Source: Candidatus Avelusimicrobium cornigerorum
GTDB lineage: Bacteria; Elusimicrobiota; Elusimicrobia; Elusimicrobiales; Elusimicrobiaceae
Reading direction: 5' to 3'
Assembly: GCA_002309715.1 (NCBI GenBank)
Contig: DBXW01000008.1
Location: forward strand, 336-64,335
Length of the DNA stretch: 64,000 bases
Below, in pieces: positions 17,445-23,994 of the stretch; positions within the stretch are counted from its first letter, which is position 1, and each line of letters starts with the position of its first letter. The notes under the pieces were generated by a model, which was not told where the DNA came from, searched no databases, and saw nothing but the letters and a program-made list of their open reading frames with translations. Made by a program: the position numbers and the translations under genes.

Positions 17445-17635
17445 ATCTCTCCCTTTTTTAAAATCATATCGGCCGTGCACCTAAACAGCCGCCGACCGAT
17501 TCCATTGTAATCATAAATTTCTCTCTCTTTCAATCAGGGATTGTTTAGAAAATTTTATTCTCAAAAATTCTTTTTAACCCAAATTTTCATCATCCCGGCA
17601 ACAACCGCTTGCTCCAAAAATAGTATTATATAAGT

Positions 17636-19018
17636 ATGATTATTGATGACGAAAAATTACAACGAACTTTGGAAGAAGCCAAATCGCATACCGATTCCGA
17701 AGTGACGGCTATTTTAGAAAAGGCAAAACTATTAAATGGTATTTCGCTTACCGAGGCCGCGGTTTTGCTCAATTTAACCGACTCTAATTTGCTCAACAAA
17801 CTCTATGAGGCTGCCAAATTTGTTAAAGAATCTATCTACGGTAACCGCATTGTTTTATTTGCCCCGCTTTATATTTCCAACCTTTGTTCCAATGAGTGTG
17901 TTTATTGCGCGTTTCGCCGCTCTAACACAAAATTAAAACGCCACGCCAGCACACAAGACGAAATTAAACAAGAAATTACCGCTCTATTACAACAGGGCCA
18001 CAAACGCGTTTTAATGGTGGCGGGGGAATCGTATCCGGGCGGCGGGTTACAATATGTTTACGATAGTATTAAAACCATTTACGACACCCGCTGGAACGGA
18101 CAAAACATCCGCCGGGTTAACGTCAATATCGCCCCGCTGACCGAACCGGAATTTGAAGAACTTAAAAAATGCAATATCGGCACCTATCAACTTTTTCAGG
18201 AAACATATCACAAAGAAACGTATGAAAAATTACACATAGCCGGGGCAAAAAAAGATTATCAATTTCGTTTAGACGCCATGGATCGCGCCCTACAAGCCGG
18301 TATTAACGACGTAGGCATCGGACCGCTCTTGGGTTTGTATGACCACAAATACGAAATCCTAGCCACCCTAGAACATTCGTGGTATTTGGATAAAAAATAC
18401 GGTATCGGGCCGCATACCATTTCCATCCCGCGTATTGAGCCGGCCGAAGGAAGTGAGTTTAGCCAACATCCCAACGATGTATTAACAGATGACGATTTCA
18501 AAAAATGTGTAGCCGTCTTGCGTTTGGCGGTGCCATACACAGGAATTATTTTAAGTACACGCGAAAGCCCTGCCATGCGTAATGCGTGTTTGGAATTAGG
18601 TGTTTCGCAAATTTCCGCCGCATCTCGCGTAAATCCGGGCGGATATTCGTACGATAAGGAAAACGGCAGCCAATTTACATTAACTGATGATCGCAGTTTG
18701 GCTGAAGTAATTGATGCGATAGTAGATGCCAAACACATGCCGTCGTTCTGCACCGGATGTTATCGGTTGGGGCGTGTGGGTAAAGACTTTATGGATATGG
18801 CAAAGCCGGGTTTGATTAAAACGCATTGTCTGCCAAACGCCATGTTTACTTTTGCCGAATATTTGGAAGACTTCGCCCCGGCACCGTTGAAAGCAAAAGG
18901 ATACACGCTTATAGAAAATACCGCGAAAGAAACTTTCTCGGCAGACTCTCCCATCCGGAAAATGATTGCGGAAAACTTACAAAAAATTAAATCGGGCAAA
19001 CGCGATTTATATTTCTAA
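17636..19018 (+). CDS. hydG: [FeFe]-hydrogenase H-cluster maturase HydG
   Basis: A radical-SAM tyrosine lyase that makes the CO and cyanide ligands of the [FeFe]-hydrogenase H-cluster. The radical-SAM cluster motif CX3CX2C is C84, C88, C91. The C-terminal auxiliary-cluster motif CX2CX22C is C372, C375, C398, which separates HydG from ThiH. At 460 residues it is the expected length. HydE, HydF and the hydrogenase itself are not in the window. There is no Shine-Dalgarno sequence and TATTAT lies 6 nt before the ATG, so a leaderless message is possible. Its presence implies H2 metabolism. Confidence 0.95.
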   Translation: MIIDDEKLQRTLEEAKSHTDSEVTAILEKAKLLNGISLTEAAVLLNLTDSNLLNKLYEAAKFVKESIYGNRIVLFAPLYISNLCSNECVYCAFRRSNTKLKRHASTQDEIKQEITALLQQGHKRVLMVAGESYPGGGLQYVYDSIKTIYDTRWNGQNIRRVNVNIAPLTEPEFEELKKCNIGTYQLFQETYHKETYEKLHIAGAKKDYQFRLDAMDRALQAGINDVGIGPLLGLYDHKYEILATLEHSWYLDKKYGIGPHTISIPRIEPAEGSEFSQHPNDVLTDDDFKKCVAVLRLAVPYTGIILSTRESPAMRNACLELGVSQISAASRVNPGGYSYDKENGSQFTLTDDRSLAEVIDAIVDAKHMPSFCTGCYRLGRVGKDFMDMAKPGLIKTHCLPNAMFTFAEYLEDFAPAPLKAKGYTLIENTAKETFSADSPIRKMIAENLQKIKSGKRDLYF

Positions 19019-19052
19019 AAACGTTTGCTTGTGTTTGTATATCTAACCAACA

Positions 19053-19080
19053 AAAAACCCGCTCAAACGAGCGGGTTTTT
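19053..19080. terminator. Bidirectional terminator between hydG and rplA
   Basis: A 12-bp stem (19053-19064 with 19069-19080), AAAC loop, with A and T runs on the two sides. Confidence 0.92.
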
Positions 19081-19100
19081 CTGTCACGCAAAAGAGAATT

Positions 19101-19775
19101 TTATTTATTCGTTACAAACACACCAGGTCCCATCGTGGAACTCATGGAAATGCTTTTTACATACACCCCTTTAGAGGTGCTGGGTTTTACACGAATGATT
19201 GTATCCATTACCGCTTTTGCATTGTCGGCCAATTTGGCAGCATCAAAAGACGCTTTACCAATAATGGCGTGTACGATACCATACGCATCGGCTTTAAACT
19301 CAATGCGTCCGGCTTTCAAGGCTTTGATGGTGTTAGCCAAATCAAACGTCACCGTACCGCTTTTCGGGTTCGGCATCAGTCCGCGCGGGCCTAAAATTTT
19401 GGCCGCTTTGGCTAAATCTTTCATCGTATCCGGCGTGGCAACCAAGACGTCAAAGTCAATTTTGCCTTTAACGACTTCTTCCACAATATCTTCCGCACCT
19501 ACGCGGTCGGCACCGGCTTTTTGCGCTTCTTGCGCGTGTTCGCCTTTGGCAATTACCGCAATGCGTTTGGTTTTACCCGTACCGTGCGGCAACGCTACCG
19601 TTGTGCGGACTTGTTGATCCGCTTTCTTGGTATCAATACCCAATTTTACGTGAAGTTCTACCGTTTCATCAAATTTGGCTTTCGCGTTATTTTTGACGAT
19701 ATTGGCAGCCTCTTCAAACGTATAGGCTTTGGATTTATCATAGGCTTTTACAGCCGCTTCCATTCTTTTTCCCAT
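19101..19775 (-). CDS. rplA: 50S ribosomal protein L1
   Basis: A 224-residue L1 with the opening MGKRMEAAVKAYDKSKAYTF and the central GPRGLMPNPKSGTVT motif. L1 binds 23S rRNA at the E-site stalk and in many bacteria represses its own operon. It is the last gene of the tuf-rpmG-tRNA-Trp-secE-nusG-rplK-rplA block and sits just before the terminator. A TAAGGAG site precedes the start. Confidence 0.97.
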   Translation of the reverse strand: MGKRMEAAVKAYDKSKAYTFEEAANIVKNNAKAKFDETVELHVKLGIDTKKADQQVRTTVALPHGTGKTKRIAVIAKGEHAQEAQKAGADRVGAEDIVEEVVKGKIDFDVLVATPDTMKDLAKAAKILGPRGLMPNPKSGTVTFDLANTIKALKAGRIEFKADAYGIVHAIIGKASFDAAKLADNAKAVMDTIIRVKPSTSKGVYVKSISMSSTMGPGVFVTNK

Positions 19776-19826
19776 CTAAATACTCCTTAGGTTCTAACGG
19801 GCTTACGCCCTCCCTTGTAATAAATT

Positions 19827-20261
19827 TTACTTTACTACGTCTACACCCATGCTGCGGCAGGTACCTTTTACCATTTCCGCGGCTTGTTTAATATCCTTTG
19901 TGTTCAAATCGGGCAATTTTTGAGCCGCGATTTTTTCACATTGGGCTTGGGTGATCTTGCCGACTTTATCTTTGTGCGGAGCCCCGGACCCTTTAGCGAG
20001 TTTGAGTTCCTTGATAATCAGCGTGGCCATAGGCGGCATCTTGGTAATAAAGGAGAAAGAGCGGTCTTCATATACCGTAATGATAACCGGAATCTTAATG
20101 CCTTTTTCCATTTTCGCCGTCTTGGCGTTGAATTGTTTGCAGAACTCCATAATGTTCACGCCGTGTTGGCCTAACGCCGGGCCCACAGGCGGGGCCGGGT
20201 TAGCAGCACCGGCAGGAATCTGCAATTTGATATAACCTTTTATTTTTTTCTCTTTTGCCAT
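19827..20261 (-). CDS. rplK: 50S ribosomal protein L11
   Basis: A 144-residue L11. The Pro-rich N-terminal domain (AGAANPAPPVGPALGQHGVN) and the C-terminal rRNA-binding domain ending GTCRSMGVDV are both clear. L11 forms the GTPase-associated region with 23S rRNA. GGAG site present; rplA follows 51 bp downstream. Confidence 0.97.
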   Translation of the reverse strand: MAKEKKIKGYIKLQIPAGAANPAPPVGPALGQHGVNIMEFCKQFNAKTAKMEKGIKIPVIITVYEDRSFSFITKMPPMATLIIKELKLAKGSGAPHKDKVGKITQAQCEKIAAQKLPDLNTKDIKQAAEMVKGTCRSMGVDVVK

Positions 20262-20302
20262 GTTGTTGTTACTCCATTTTTACTGCAATACTGCGGTAAA
20301 AT

Positions 20303-20836
20303 CTAGTTCTTTTCCACTTGGAGGAAATCCACTTCTACCGGGGTAGCACGGTCAAACACAGTTACCATTACTTTAAGTTTGTTTTTCTGTTCATTGACTT
20401 CCTCTACTACACCCACAAAATGTTTGAACGGACCTTCGGTAATACGTACACTCTCGCCGCGTTCAAATTCCACCATACGTTTGGGTTTGCCTGACGGATT
20501 TTCTGTAAGTTCCACAATCCCGGCAATTTCTTCTTCCGGTAACGGCACCGGATTCGGATCGCCCAAAAATCCGGTTACACCCGTAACCGATTTAATAAAC
20601 CAATAAGATTCGCTGGTCATATTCATTTCAACCAGCACATATCCGGGGAAAAATTTGCGTTTGCGCAAAACTTTTTTATTTTGCTTAACTTCCACAACTT
20701 CTTCGGTAGGAACGAGCACGTTAAAAACGCGGTCGGCAAACCCCTGGATTTCCGCATTAAGTTTAATTTTCTCGCGGACTTTATCTTCGTGCCCGGTTTG
20801 GGTGTGCACGACGTACCAAGATTTTTCTTCAGCCAT
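20303..20836 (-). CDS. nusG: Transcription termination/antitermination factor NusG
   Basis: A 177-residue NusG. The NGN domain begins WYVVHTQTGHEDKV and contains FPGYVLVEM. The KOW domain lies near the C-terminus (ESVRITEGPFKHFVGVVEEV). The start at 20836 is chosen because of the MAEEKSWYVV opening and the GGGGGA site; the longer frame would run into secE. Its ATG overlaps the secE stop by 1 nt. Confidence 0.95.
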   Translation of the reverse strand: MAEEKSWYVVHTQTGHEDKVREKIKLNAEIQGFADRVFNVLVPTEEVVEVKQNKKVLRKRKFFPGYVLVEMNMTSESYWFIKSVTGVTGFLGDPNPVPLPEEEIAGIVELTENPSGKPKRMVEFERGESVRITEGPFKHFVGVVEEVNEQKNKLKVMVTVFDRATPVEVDFLQVEKN

Positions 20837-21024
20837 TAGCGTCCCCCAACCAGTTGGCCCAACACACCGGTTAAGCCCCAATCAATCACGCCTACATAAA
20901 GCGCTACAAGCGCCACCACAACGGCCACCAAAAAAGTAGATTGCACTACTTCTTGACGGGAAAGCCACGTAGATTTTTTAAGTTCGCCGATTGATTGCTT
21001 TAGGAAATTGATTGCTTTGTTCAT
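20836..21024 (-). CDS. secE: Preprotein translocase subunit SecE
   Basis: A 62-residue SecE with the conserved cytoplasmic amphipathic stretch (LKKSTWLSRQEVVQST) and one membrane helix. It stabilises SecY in the Sec translocon. The start at 21024 gives the standard bacterial length; an upstream frame reads through tRNA-Trp and is not credible. The secE-nusG-rplK-rplA order is classic. Confidence 0.93.
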   Translation of the reverse strand: MNKAINFLKQSIGELKKSTWLSRQEVVQSTFLVAVVVALVALYVGVIDWGLTGVLGQLVGGR

Positions 21025-21047
21025 AGAATTATCCTTATATAAAACCA

Positions 21048-21122
21048 TGGCAGGAGCGGAAGGACTCGAACCTTCAGTCCCGGTTTTGGAGACCGGTGGT
21101 TTACCAGTTAACCGACGCTCCC
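21048..21122 (-). tRNA. tRNA-Trp (CCA)
   Basis: Acceptor 21116-21122 with 21052-21058 (first pair is a G-U wobble). Anticodon loop CTCCAAA with anticodon CCA. T loop TTCGAGT. Discriminator G. The terminal CCA is encoded (21048-21050), unlike the other tRNAs here. It lies between rpmG and secE. Confidence 0.95.
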
Positions 21123-21132
21123 CCAACAAATC

Positions 21133-21294
21133 TTACGAAGCCTTTCCTTCTTTATGAACAGTGCTCTTTCCGCATTTTTTGCAGAATTTGTTCACTTCCA
21201 ATTTATATTCCTTCTTTTTGCCGCGCACTTGATAGTAGTTTCTGCTCTTGCATTGCGTGCAGATAAGCGCGATCGTAATTCTTTCACTTGCCAT
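21133..21294 (-). CDS. rpmG: 50S ribosomal protein L33
   Basis: A 53-residue L33. The opening MASERITIALICTQCKSRNYY and the CTQC and CKKC pairs make it the zinc-binding type. An AAGGA site precedes the ATG at 21294. It lies between tuf and tRNA-Trp, the usual place. Confidence 0.93.
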   Translation of the reverse strand: MASERITIALICTQCKSRNYYQVRGKKKEYKLEVNKFCKKCGKSTVHKEGKAS

Positions 21295-21358
21295 CTTGAT
21301 TATCCTTGAATTAGCGTGGCGCTAATGCGCCCGGGAATTGTTAGTCAAAAAGTCCTTT

Positions 21359-21385
21359 GTGGGGGCACGTATAAAGTGCCCCCAC
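21359..21385 (-). other. 10-bp hairpin between tuf and rpmG
   Basis: A perfect 10-bp GC-rich stem (21359-21368 with 21376-21385, loop of 7) lies just after the tuf stop on the minus strand. No T run follows directly, so it may be a processing or stability hairpin, or a weak terminator lowering downstream expression relative to tuf. Confidence 0.6.
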
Positions 21386-21408
21386 CAAGTGAACTAAACA
21401 ATTTTTTA

Positions 21409-22599
21409 CTACTCAATAATTTTGGTTACTACACCAGCACCTACGGTGTGGCCGCCTTCGCGGATAGCGAAGCGCAAGCCTTCTTCCATGGCTACCGGGG
21501 TAATAAGTTTAACTTCAATTTCCGCATTGTCGCCGGGCATGATCATTTCTTGTTTGAAAGAAAGTTCGCCGGTTACGTCAGTGGTGCGGAGGTAGAATTG
21601 CGGTTTATAACCCGGGGTTAACGGGGTATGGCGACCGCCTTCTTCTTTTTTCAAGATGTAAACTTGACCGATGAAATGTTTGTGCGGGTTGACCGATTTC
21701 GGCGCAGCCAATACTTGACCGCGTTCTACTTGGTTCTTTTCAATACCGCGGAGCAAAATACCTACGTTATCGCCGGCGATACCTTCGTCCAAGAGTTTGC
21801 GGAACATTTCAATACCGGTGGCAACAGTGTTCATGGTGTCGCGGAAACCGATGATTTCCAACGCATCACCCACGTGCACCTTACCGCGTTCAATTCTGCC
21901 GGTAGCAACCGTACCGCGGCCGGTAATAGAGAATACGTCTTCTACAGCCATCAAGAACGGTTTATCGGTTTCGCGTTTGGGTTCGGGGATCCAAGAATCC
22001 AACGCTTCCATTAAGCGTTTGATGCAGGGTTCACCGAGTTCGCTTTGGTCGCCTTCAATGGCTTTCAAAGCAGAACCGCGAACGATCGGCGTGTTATCAC
22101 GATCAAATTCATATTTGCCCAAGAGGTCGCGGATTTCTTCTTCAACGAGGTCTAACAAATCTTTATCGTCAACCAAGTCTACTTTGTTTAAGAATACAAC
22201 GAGTTTCGGTACGTTTACCTGTTTGGCCAAAAGCACGTGTTCGCGGGTTTGCGGCATCGGGCCGTCTACGGCGGAAACTACCAAGATAGCACCATCCATC
22301 TGCGCGGCGCCGGTGATCATGTTCTTGATGTAGTCGGCGTGGCCGGGGCAGTCAATGTGGGCATAGTGGCGGTTGTCCGATTCATATTCTACGTGAGAAA
22401 CGGCTACCGTTACGATTTTAGAAGCGTCACGTACTACACCGCCTTTGGCGATGTCCGTGTAAGCCATAGCTTTGGCTTTACCTTCTTTGGCCAACACTTT
22501 CGTGATAGCGGTGGTAAGCGTCGTCTTACCGTGGTCCACGTGACCGATGGTACCGACGTTTACGTGCGGTTTGCTGCGGGAAAATTTTTCCTTTGCCAT
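21409..22599 (-). CDS. tuf: Elongation factor Tu
   Basis: A 396-residue EF-Tu, the GTPase that delivers aminoacyl-tRNA to the ribosome. GHVDHGKT is at residues 19-26, followed by DCPGHADY and NKVD. All three domains are complete to the VVTKIIE end. A GGAG site lies 9 nt before the ATG. It is preceded by tRNA-Gly, tRNA-Thr, tRNA-Thr on the same strand, the usual tRNA-tufB arrangement. Confidence 0.98.
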   Translation of the reverse strand: MAKEKFSRSKPHVNVGTIGHVDHGKTTLTTAITKVLAKEGKAKAMAYTDIAKGGVVRDASKIVTVAVSHVEYESDNRHYAHIDCPGHADYIKNMITGAAQMDGAILVVSAVDGPMPQTREHVLLAKQVNVPKLVVFLNKVDLVDDKDLLDLVEEEIRDLLGKYEFDRDNTPIVRGSALKAIEGDQSELGEPCIKRLMEALDSWIPEPKRETDKPFLMAVEDVFSITGRGTVATGRIERGKVHVGDALEIIGFRDTMNTVATGIEMFRKLLDEGIAGDNVGILLRGIEKNQVERGQVLAAPKSVNPHKHFIGQVYILKKEEGGRHTPLTPGYKPQFYLRTTDVTGELSFKQEMIMPGDNAEIEVKLITPVAMEEGLRFAIREGGHTVGAGVVTKIIE

Positions 22600-22649
22600 T
22601 TTGTTTAGTTCTCCTGTGTTAATTTGTACTGCTTTTTTATTTCAAAATA

Positions 22650-22722
22650 AGCTGGGAGTGGGAATCGAACCCACGACCTTCTCCTTACCATGGAGATGCT
22701 CTACCGACTGAGCTACCCCAGC
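22650..22722 (-). tRNA. tRNA-Thr (GGT), copy 2
   Basis: Acceptor 22716-22722 with 22651-22657 (one G-U). Anticodon loop ATGGTAA, anticodon GGT. T loop TTCGATT. No encoded CCA. Nearly the same as the tRNA at 22755; the anticodon stem is TCTCC/GGAGA here. Confidence 0.95.
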
Positions 22723-22754
22723 ATGTACTACTTATTTACTTCAAAACGTTTATA

Positions 22755-22827
22755 AGCTGGGAGTGGGAATTGAACCCACGACCTTTTCCTTACCATGGAA
22801 ATGCTCTACCAACTGAGCTACCCCAGC
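22755..22827 (-). tRNA. tRNA-Thr (GGT), copy 1
   Basis: Acceptor 22821-22827 with 22756-22762. Anticodon loop ATGGTAA, anticodon GGT. It differs from its neighbour at a few anticodon-stem, D-arm and T-loop positions. No encoded CCA. Confidence 0.95.
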
Positions 22828-22840
22828 AACAAATTTTCAA

Positions 22841-22911
22841 AGCGGGCGATGGGAATCGAACCCACGTCACAAGCTTGGAAGGCTAGTGTTCTACCATTGA
22901 ACCACGCCCGC
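22841..22911 (-). tRNA. tRNA-Gly (TCC)
   Basis: Acceptor 22905-22911 with 22842-22848. Anticodon loop CTTCCAA, anticodon TCC. T loop TTCGATT. Discriminator U, as usual for tRNA-Gly. No encoded CCA. First tRNA of the tuf transcript. Confidence 0.95.
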
Positions 22912-22926
22912 AAAAGACGACACTTT

Positions 22927-22935
22927 ATTATACCA
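22927..22935 (-). promoter_or_regulatory. Extended -10 promoter of the tRNA-Gly/tuf operon
   Basis: Minus-strand TGGTATAAT, preceded by a run of seven T. It is very like the rpsF promoter at 17301. Confidence 0.6.
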
Positions 22936-22973
22936 AAAAAACACGGGCGCGAAAAGCGTTTTTAGGCGCCAGA

Positions 22974-23004
22974 GCCGTTAAAAACGGCCCCCTTTTCGGA
23001 GGCC
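22974..23004 (-). terminator. Terminator with overlapping alternative hairpin upstream of tRNA-Gly
   Basis: On the minus strand GGCC (23001-23004) pairs with GGCC (22986-22989), with further inner pairs, and five T follow. A second hairpin, GCCGTT/AACGGC (22974-22979 with 22983-22988), shares bases with the 3' arm and swallows the T run. The two folds exclude each other, which is the layout of an attenuator. Confidence 0.5.
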
Positions 23005-23012
23005 TTTTATTT

Positions 23013-23042
23013 ATTATAACATACAATTGGACATATTGGCAA
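23013..23042 (-). promoter_or_regulatory. Promoter upstream of the tuf-operon hairpin
   Basis: Minus-strand TTGCCA (23037-23042), 18-bp spacer, TATAAT (23013-23018) with TGT before it. Its transcript would start only a few bases before the hairpin at 22974-23004. Confidence 0.6.
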
Positions 23043-23082
23043 GGGTTAATTTTGCTAAAAACTTTAATCCTGAAAAACAACG

Positions 23083-23113
23083 GCCCGCGAAAGAAAAAAT
23101 ACTTTTCGCGGGC
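23083..23113 (-). terminator. Terminator-like hairpin after a candidate small RNA
   Basis: 10-bp stem GCCCGCGAAA/TTTCGCGGGC (23083-23092 with 23104-23113), followed on the minus strand by CGTTGTTTTT. Confidence 0.65.
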
Positions 23114-23125
23114 TTATTAAGAAAA

Positions 23126-23199
23126 CCAAAAAAGAGGGGAGGCCTGGCACTCTTAACGAGGCACACCCGCTTAATGCTGGGTTTCGGTGGCACTCCCTT
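23126..23199 (-). ncRNA. Candidate small three-way-junction RNA, family unknown
   Basis: Minus-strand transcript from the promoter at 23206-23233. GGGAG plus GCC at its 5' end (23189-23197) pairs with GGCCTCCC (23137-23144). Six T follow, so the closing stem is itself terminator-like. Inside are two small hairpins, both with UUAA in the loop: one around 23167-23182 closed by ACCC/GGGT, and one around 23151-23161 closed by CTC/GAG. There is no reading frame. It is too short for 5S or 6S RNA and lacks the SRP core and hammerhead core. Transcription may run on to the second hairpin at 23083. Confidence 0.45.
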
Positions 23200-23205
23200 A
23201 CTACT

Positions 23206-23233
23206 AGTATAATGAAAAACGAAAAATTGTCAA
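23206..23233 (-). promoter_or_regulatory. Strong promoter of the candidate small RNA
   Basis: Minus-strand TTGACA (23228-23233), 16-bp spacer, TATACT (23206-23211). It is as close to consensus as the rRNA promoters. Confidence 0.7.
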
Positions 23234-23271
23234 GGCCCATTTTTAAACTTTCTAAAAATTTATTTTTTTGC

Positions 23272-23277
23272 TATAAT
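23272..23277 (+). promoter_or_regulatory. Extended -10 promoter of tRNA-Cys
   Basis: TGC followed by TATAAT, ending 23 bp before the tRNA 5' end. Confidence 0.6.
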
Positions 23278-23300
23278 AAATATATAAGTTGTGAAGTTGT

Positions 23301-23372
23301 GGTGCGGTGGCCAAGTGGTAAGGCGTCAGTCTGCAAAACTGATATTCGTGGGTTCGATTCCCGCCCGCACCT
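23301..23372 (+). tRNA. tRNA-Cys (GCA)
   Basis: Acceptor 23301-23307 with 23365-23371. Anticodon loop CTGCAAA, anticodon GCA. T loop TTCGATT. Discriminator U. No encoded CCA. The last 12 bases of the gene, and the T run after it, are repeated exactly at 23639-23658. Confidence 0.96.
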
Positions 23373-23658
23373 GATTTTTTGAAATAAAAACCGCCGAAAG
23401 GCGGTTTTTTGTTTCAGGAAAATCGGGCGTGGCAGCAACACCAACTGCTTGGTGTTGCGTCGGGAATCGAAAGGTGTAGCGTTGTGCGAGTTTTGCCGCC
23501 AGGCAAAGGCGAGTACCGCGAGCCCGGCCTACAGGAGAAAGCCCGCAAAACCTTGCGGGCGTATCAATTAACTTTGCCGAAGGCACGGTTAATTCCGCCA
23601 GGGATTACACCGTCAGCAAAATGACCGAAAGGCGATATCCGCCCGCACCTGATTTTTT
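23361..23658 (+). mobile_element. Possible mini-insert at tRNA-Cys with 20-bp flanking repeats
   Basis: A 20-bp sequence covering the 3' half of the T arm, the acceptor and the following T run (23361-23380) is repeated perfectly at 23639-23658. The 278 bp from 23381 to 23658 therefore look like an insert that used the tRNA 3' end as its attachment core. The insert has no credible gene. It carries a chain of hairpins: 23386-23409 (terminator), 23435-23458 (10-bp stem, CTGC loop), 23492-23507 (6-bp stem, 4-nt loop), 23541-23560 (8-bp stem, AACC loop) and 23566-23594 (7-bp outer stem). An 11-bp piece of the tRNA T arm also appears inverted near 23464-23474. It could be a remnant of a larger integrated element. 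Confidence 0.45.
23386..23409 (+). terminator. Terminator of tRNA-Cys
   Basis: Stem AAAAACCGCC/GGCGGTTTTT with a GAAA loop, followed by T. It lies inside the possible insert. Confidence 0.85.
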
Positions 23659-23701
23659 AATGGTTTTCCTAAACTTTCCATAAAAAAGATACAATACTTG
23701 T

Positions 23702-23992
23702 ATGCCTAAAAAAGAAACTGTACAAATTGAAATTAGAACTATTCCGCTGGATGTAGAAACGGAAGGTTTGGGCGTAGTAGAACTGACCGATTTAGCCGGC
23801 CAAGTGGAAGACTATATGGCGCATACCGACGAAGTAGATACCCTAAAGCAAGCACTTTTGGCAGCCATGCATTTTGCCGTGCAGTCTTACACGCAAGCCC
23901 AAAACGAAGGCGGCAAACGCAAAGAAGAAATCAACCGCGTTAGCGACCTTGTTTTAAAATTAAAAAGTGCGTTAGACTCGTCGCAAAAATAA
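23702..23992 (+). CDS. Small acidic helical protein, possibly ZapA-like
   Basis: A 96-residue protein with a short beta-like start (VQIEIRTIPLDVE) followed by predicted helices, the second rich in Lys/Glu and likely coiled coil. The size, order and LKQALLAAMHFAVQSYTQ helix recall ZapA, the FtsZ-ring crosslinker. The match is weak and I would not assign it firmly. It lies 2 nt before rarA and heads the rarA-xseA-xseB-tlyA operon. No Shine-Dalgarno sequence; TACAAT ends 6 nt before the ATG, so it may be leaderless. Confidence 0.6.
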   Translation: MPKKETVQIEIRTIPLDVETEGLGVVELTDLAGQVEDYMAHTDEVDTLKQALLAAMHFAVQSYTQAQNEGGKRKEEINRVSDLVLKLKSALDSSQK

Positions 23993-23994
23993 AT

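Noticed and set aside
23126..23199. 5S rRNA or hammerhead ribozyme
   Set aside because: It is too short and unlike 5S. GAAAC is present but the CUGANGA core of the hammerhead is not.
23326..23586. Protein-coding frame on the minus strand across tRNA-Cys
   Set aside because: It overlaps the tRNA and its terminator, and its translation is low-complexity with no family features.
23566..23594. Integron attC site
   Set aside because: The AATTAAC/GTTAATT arms resemble but do not match the RYYYAAC/GTTRRRY rules, and no cassette or integrase is present.
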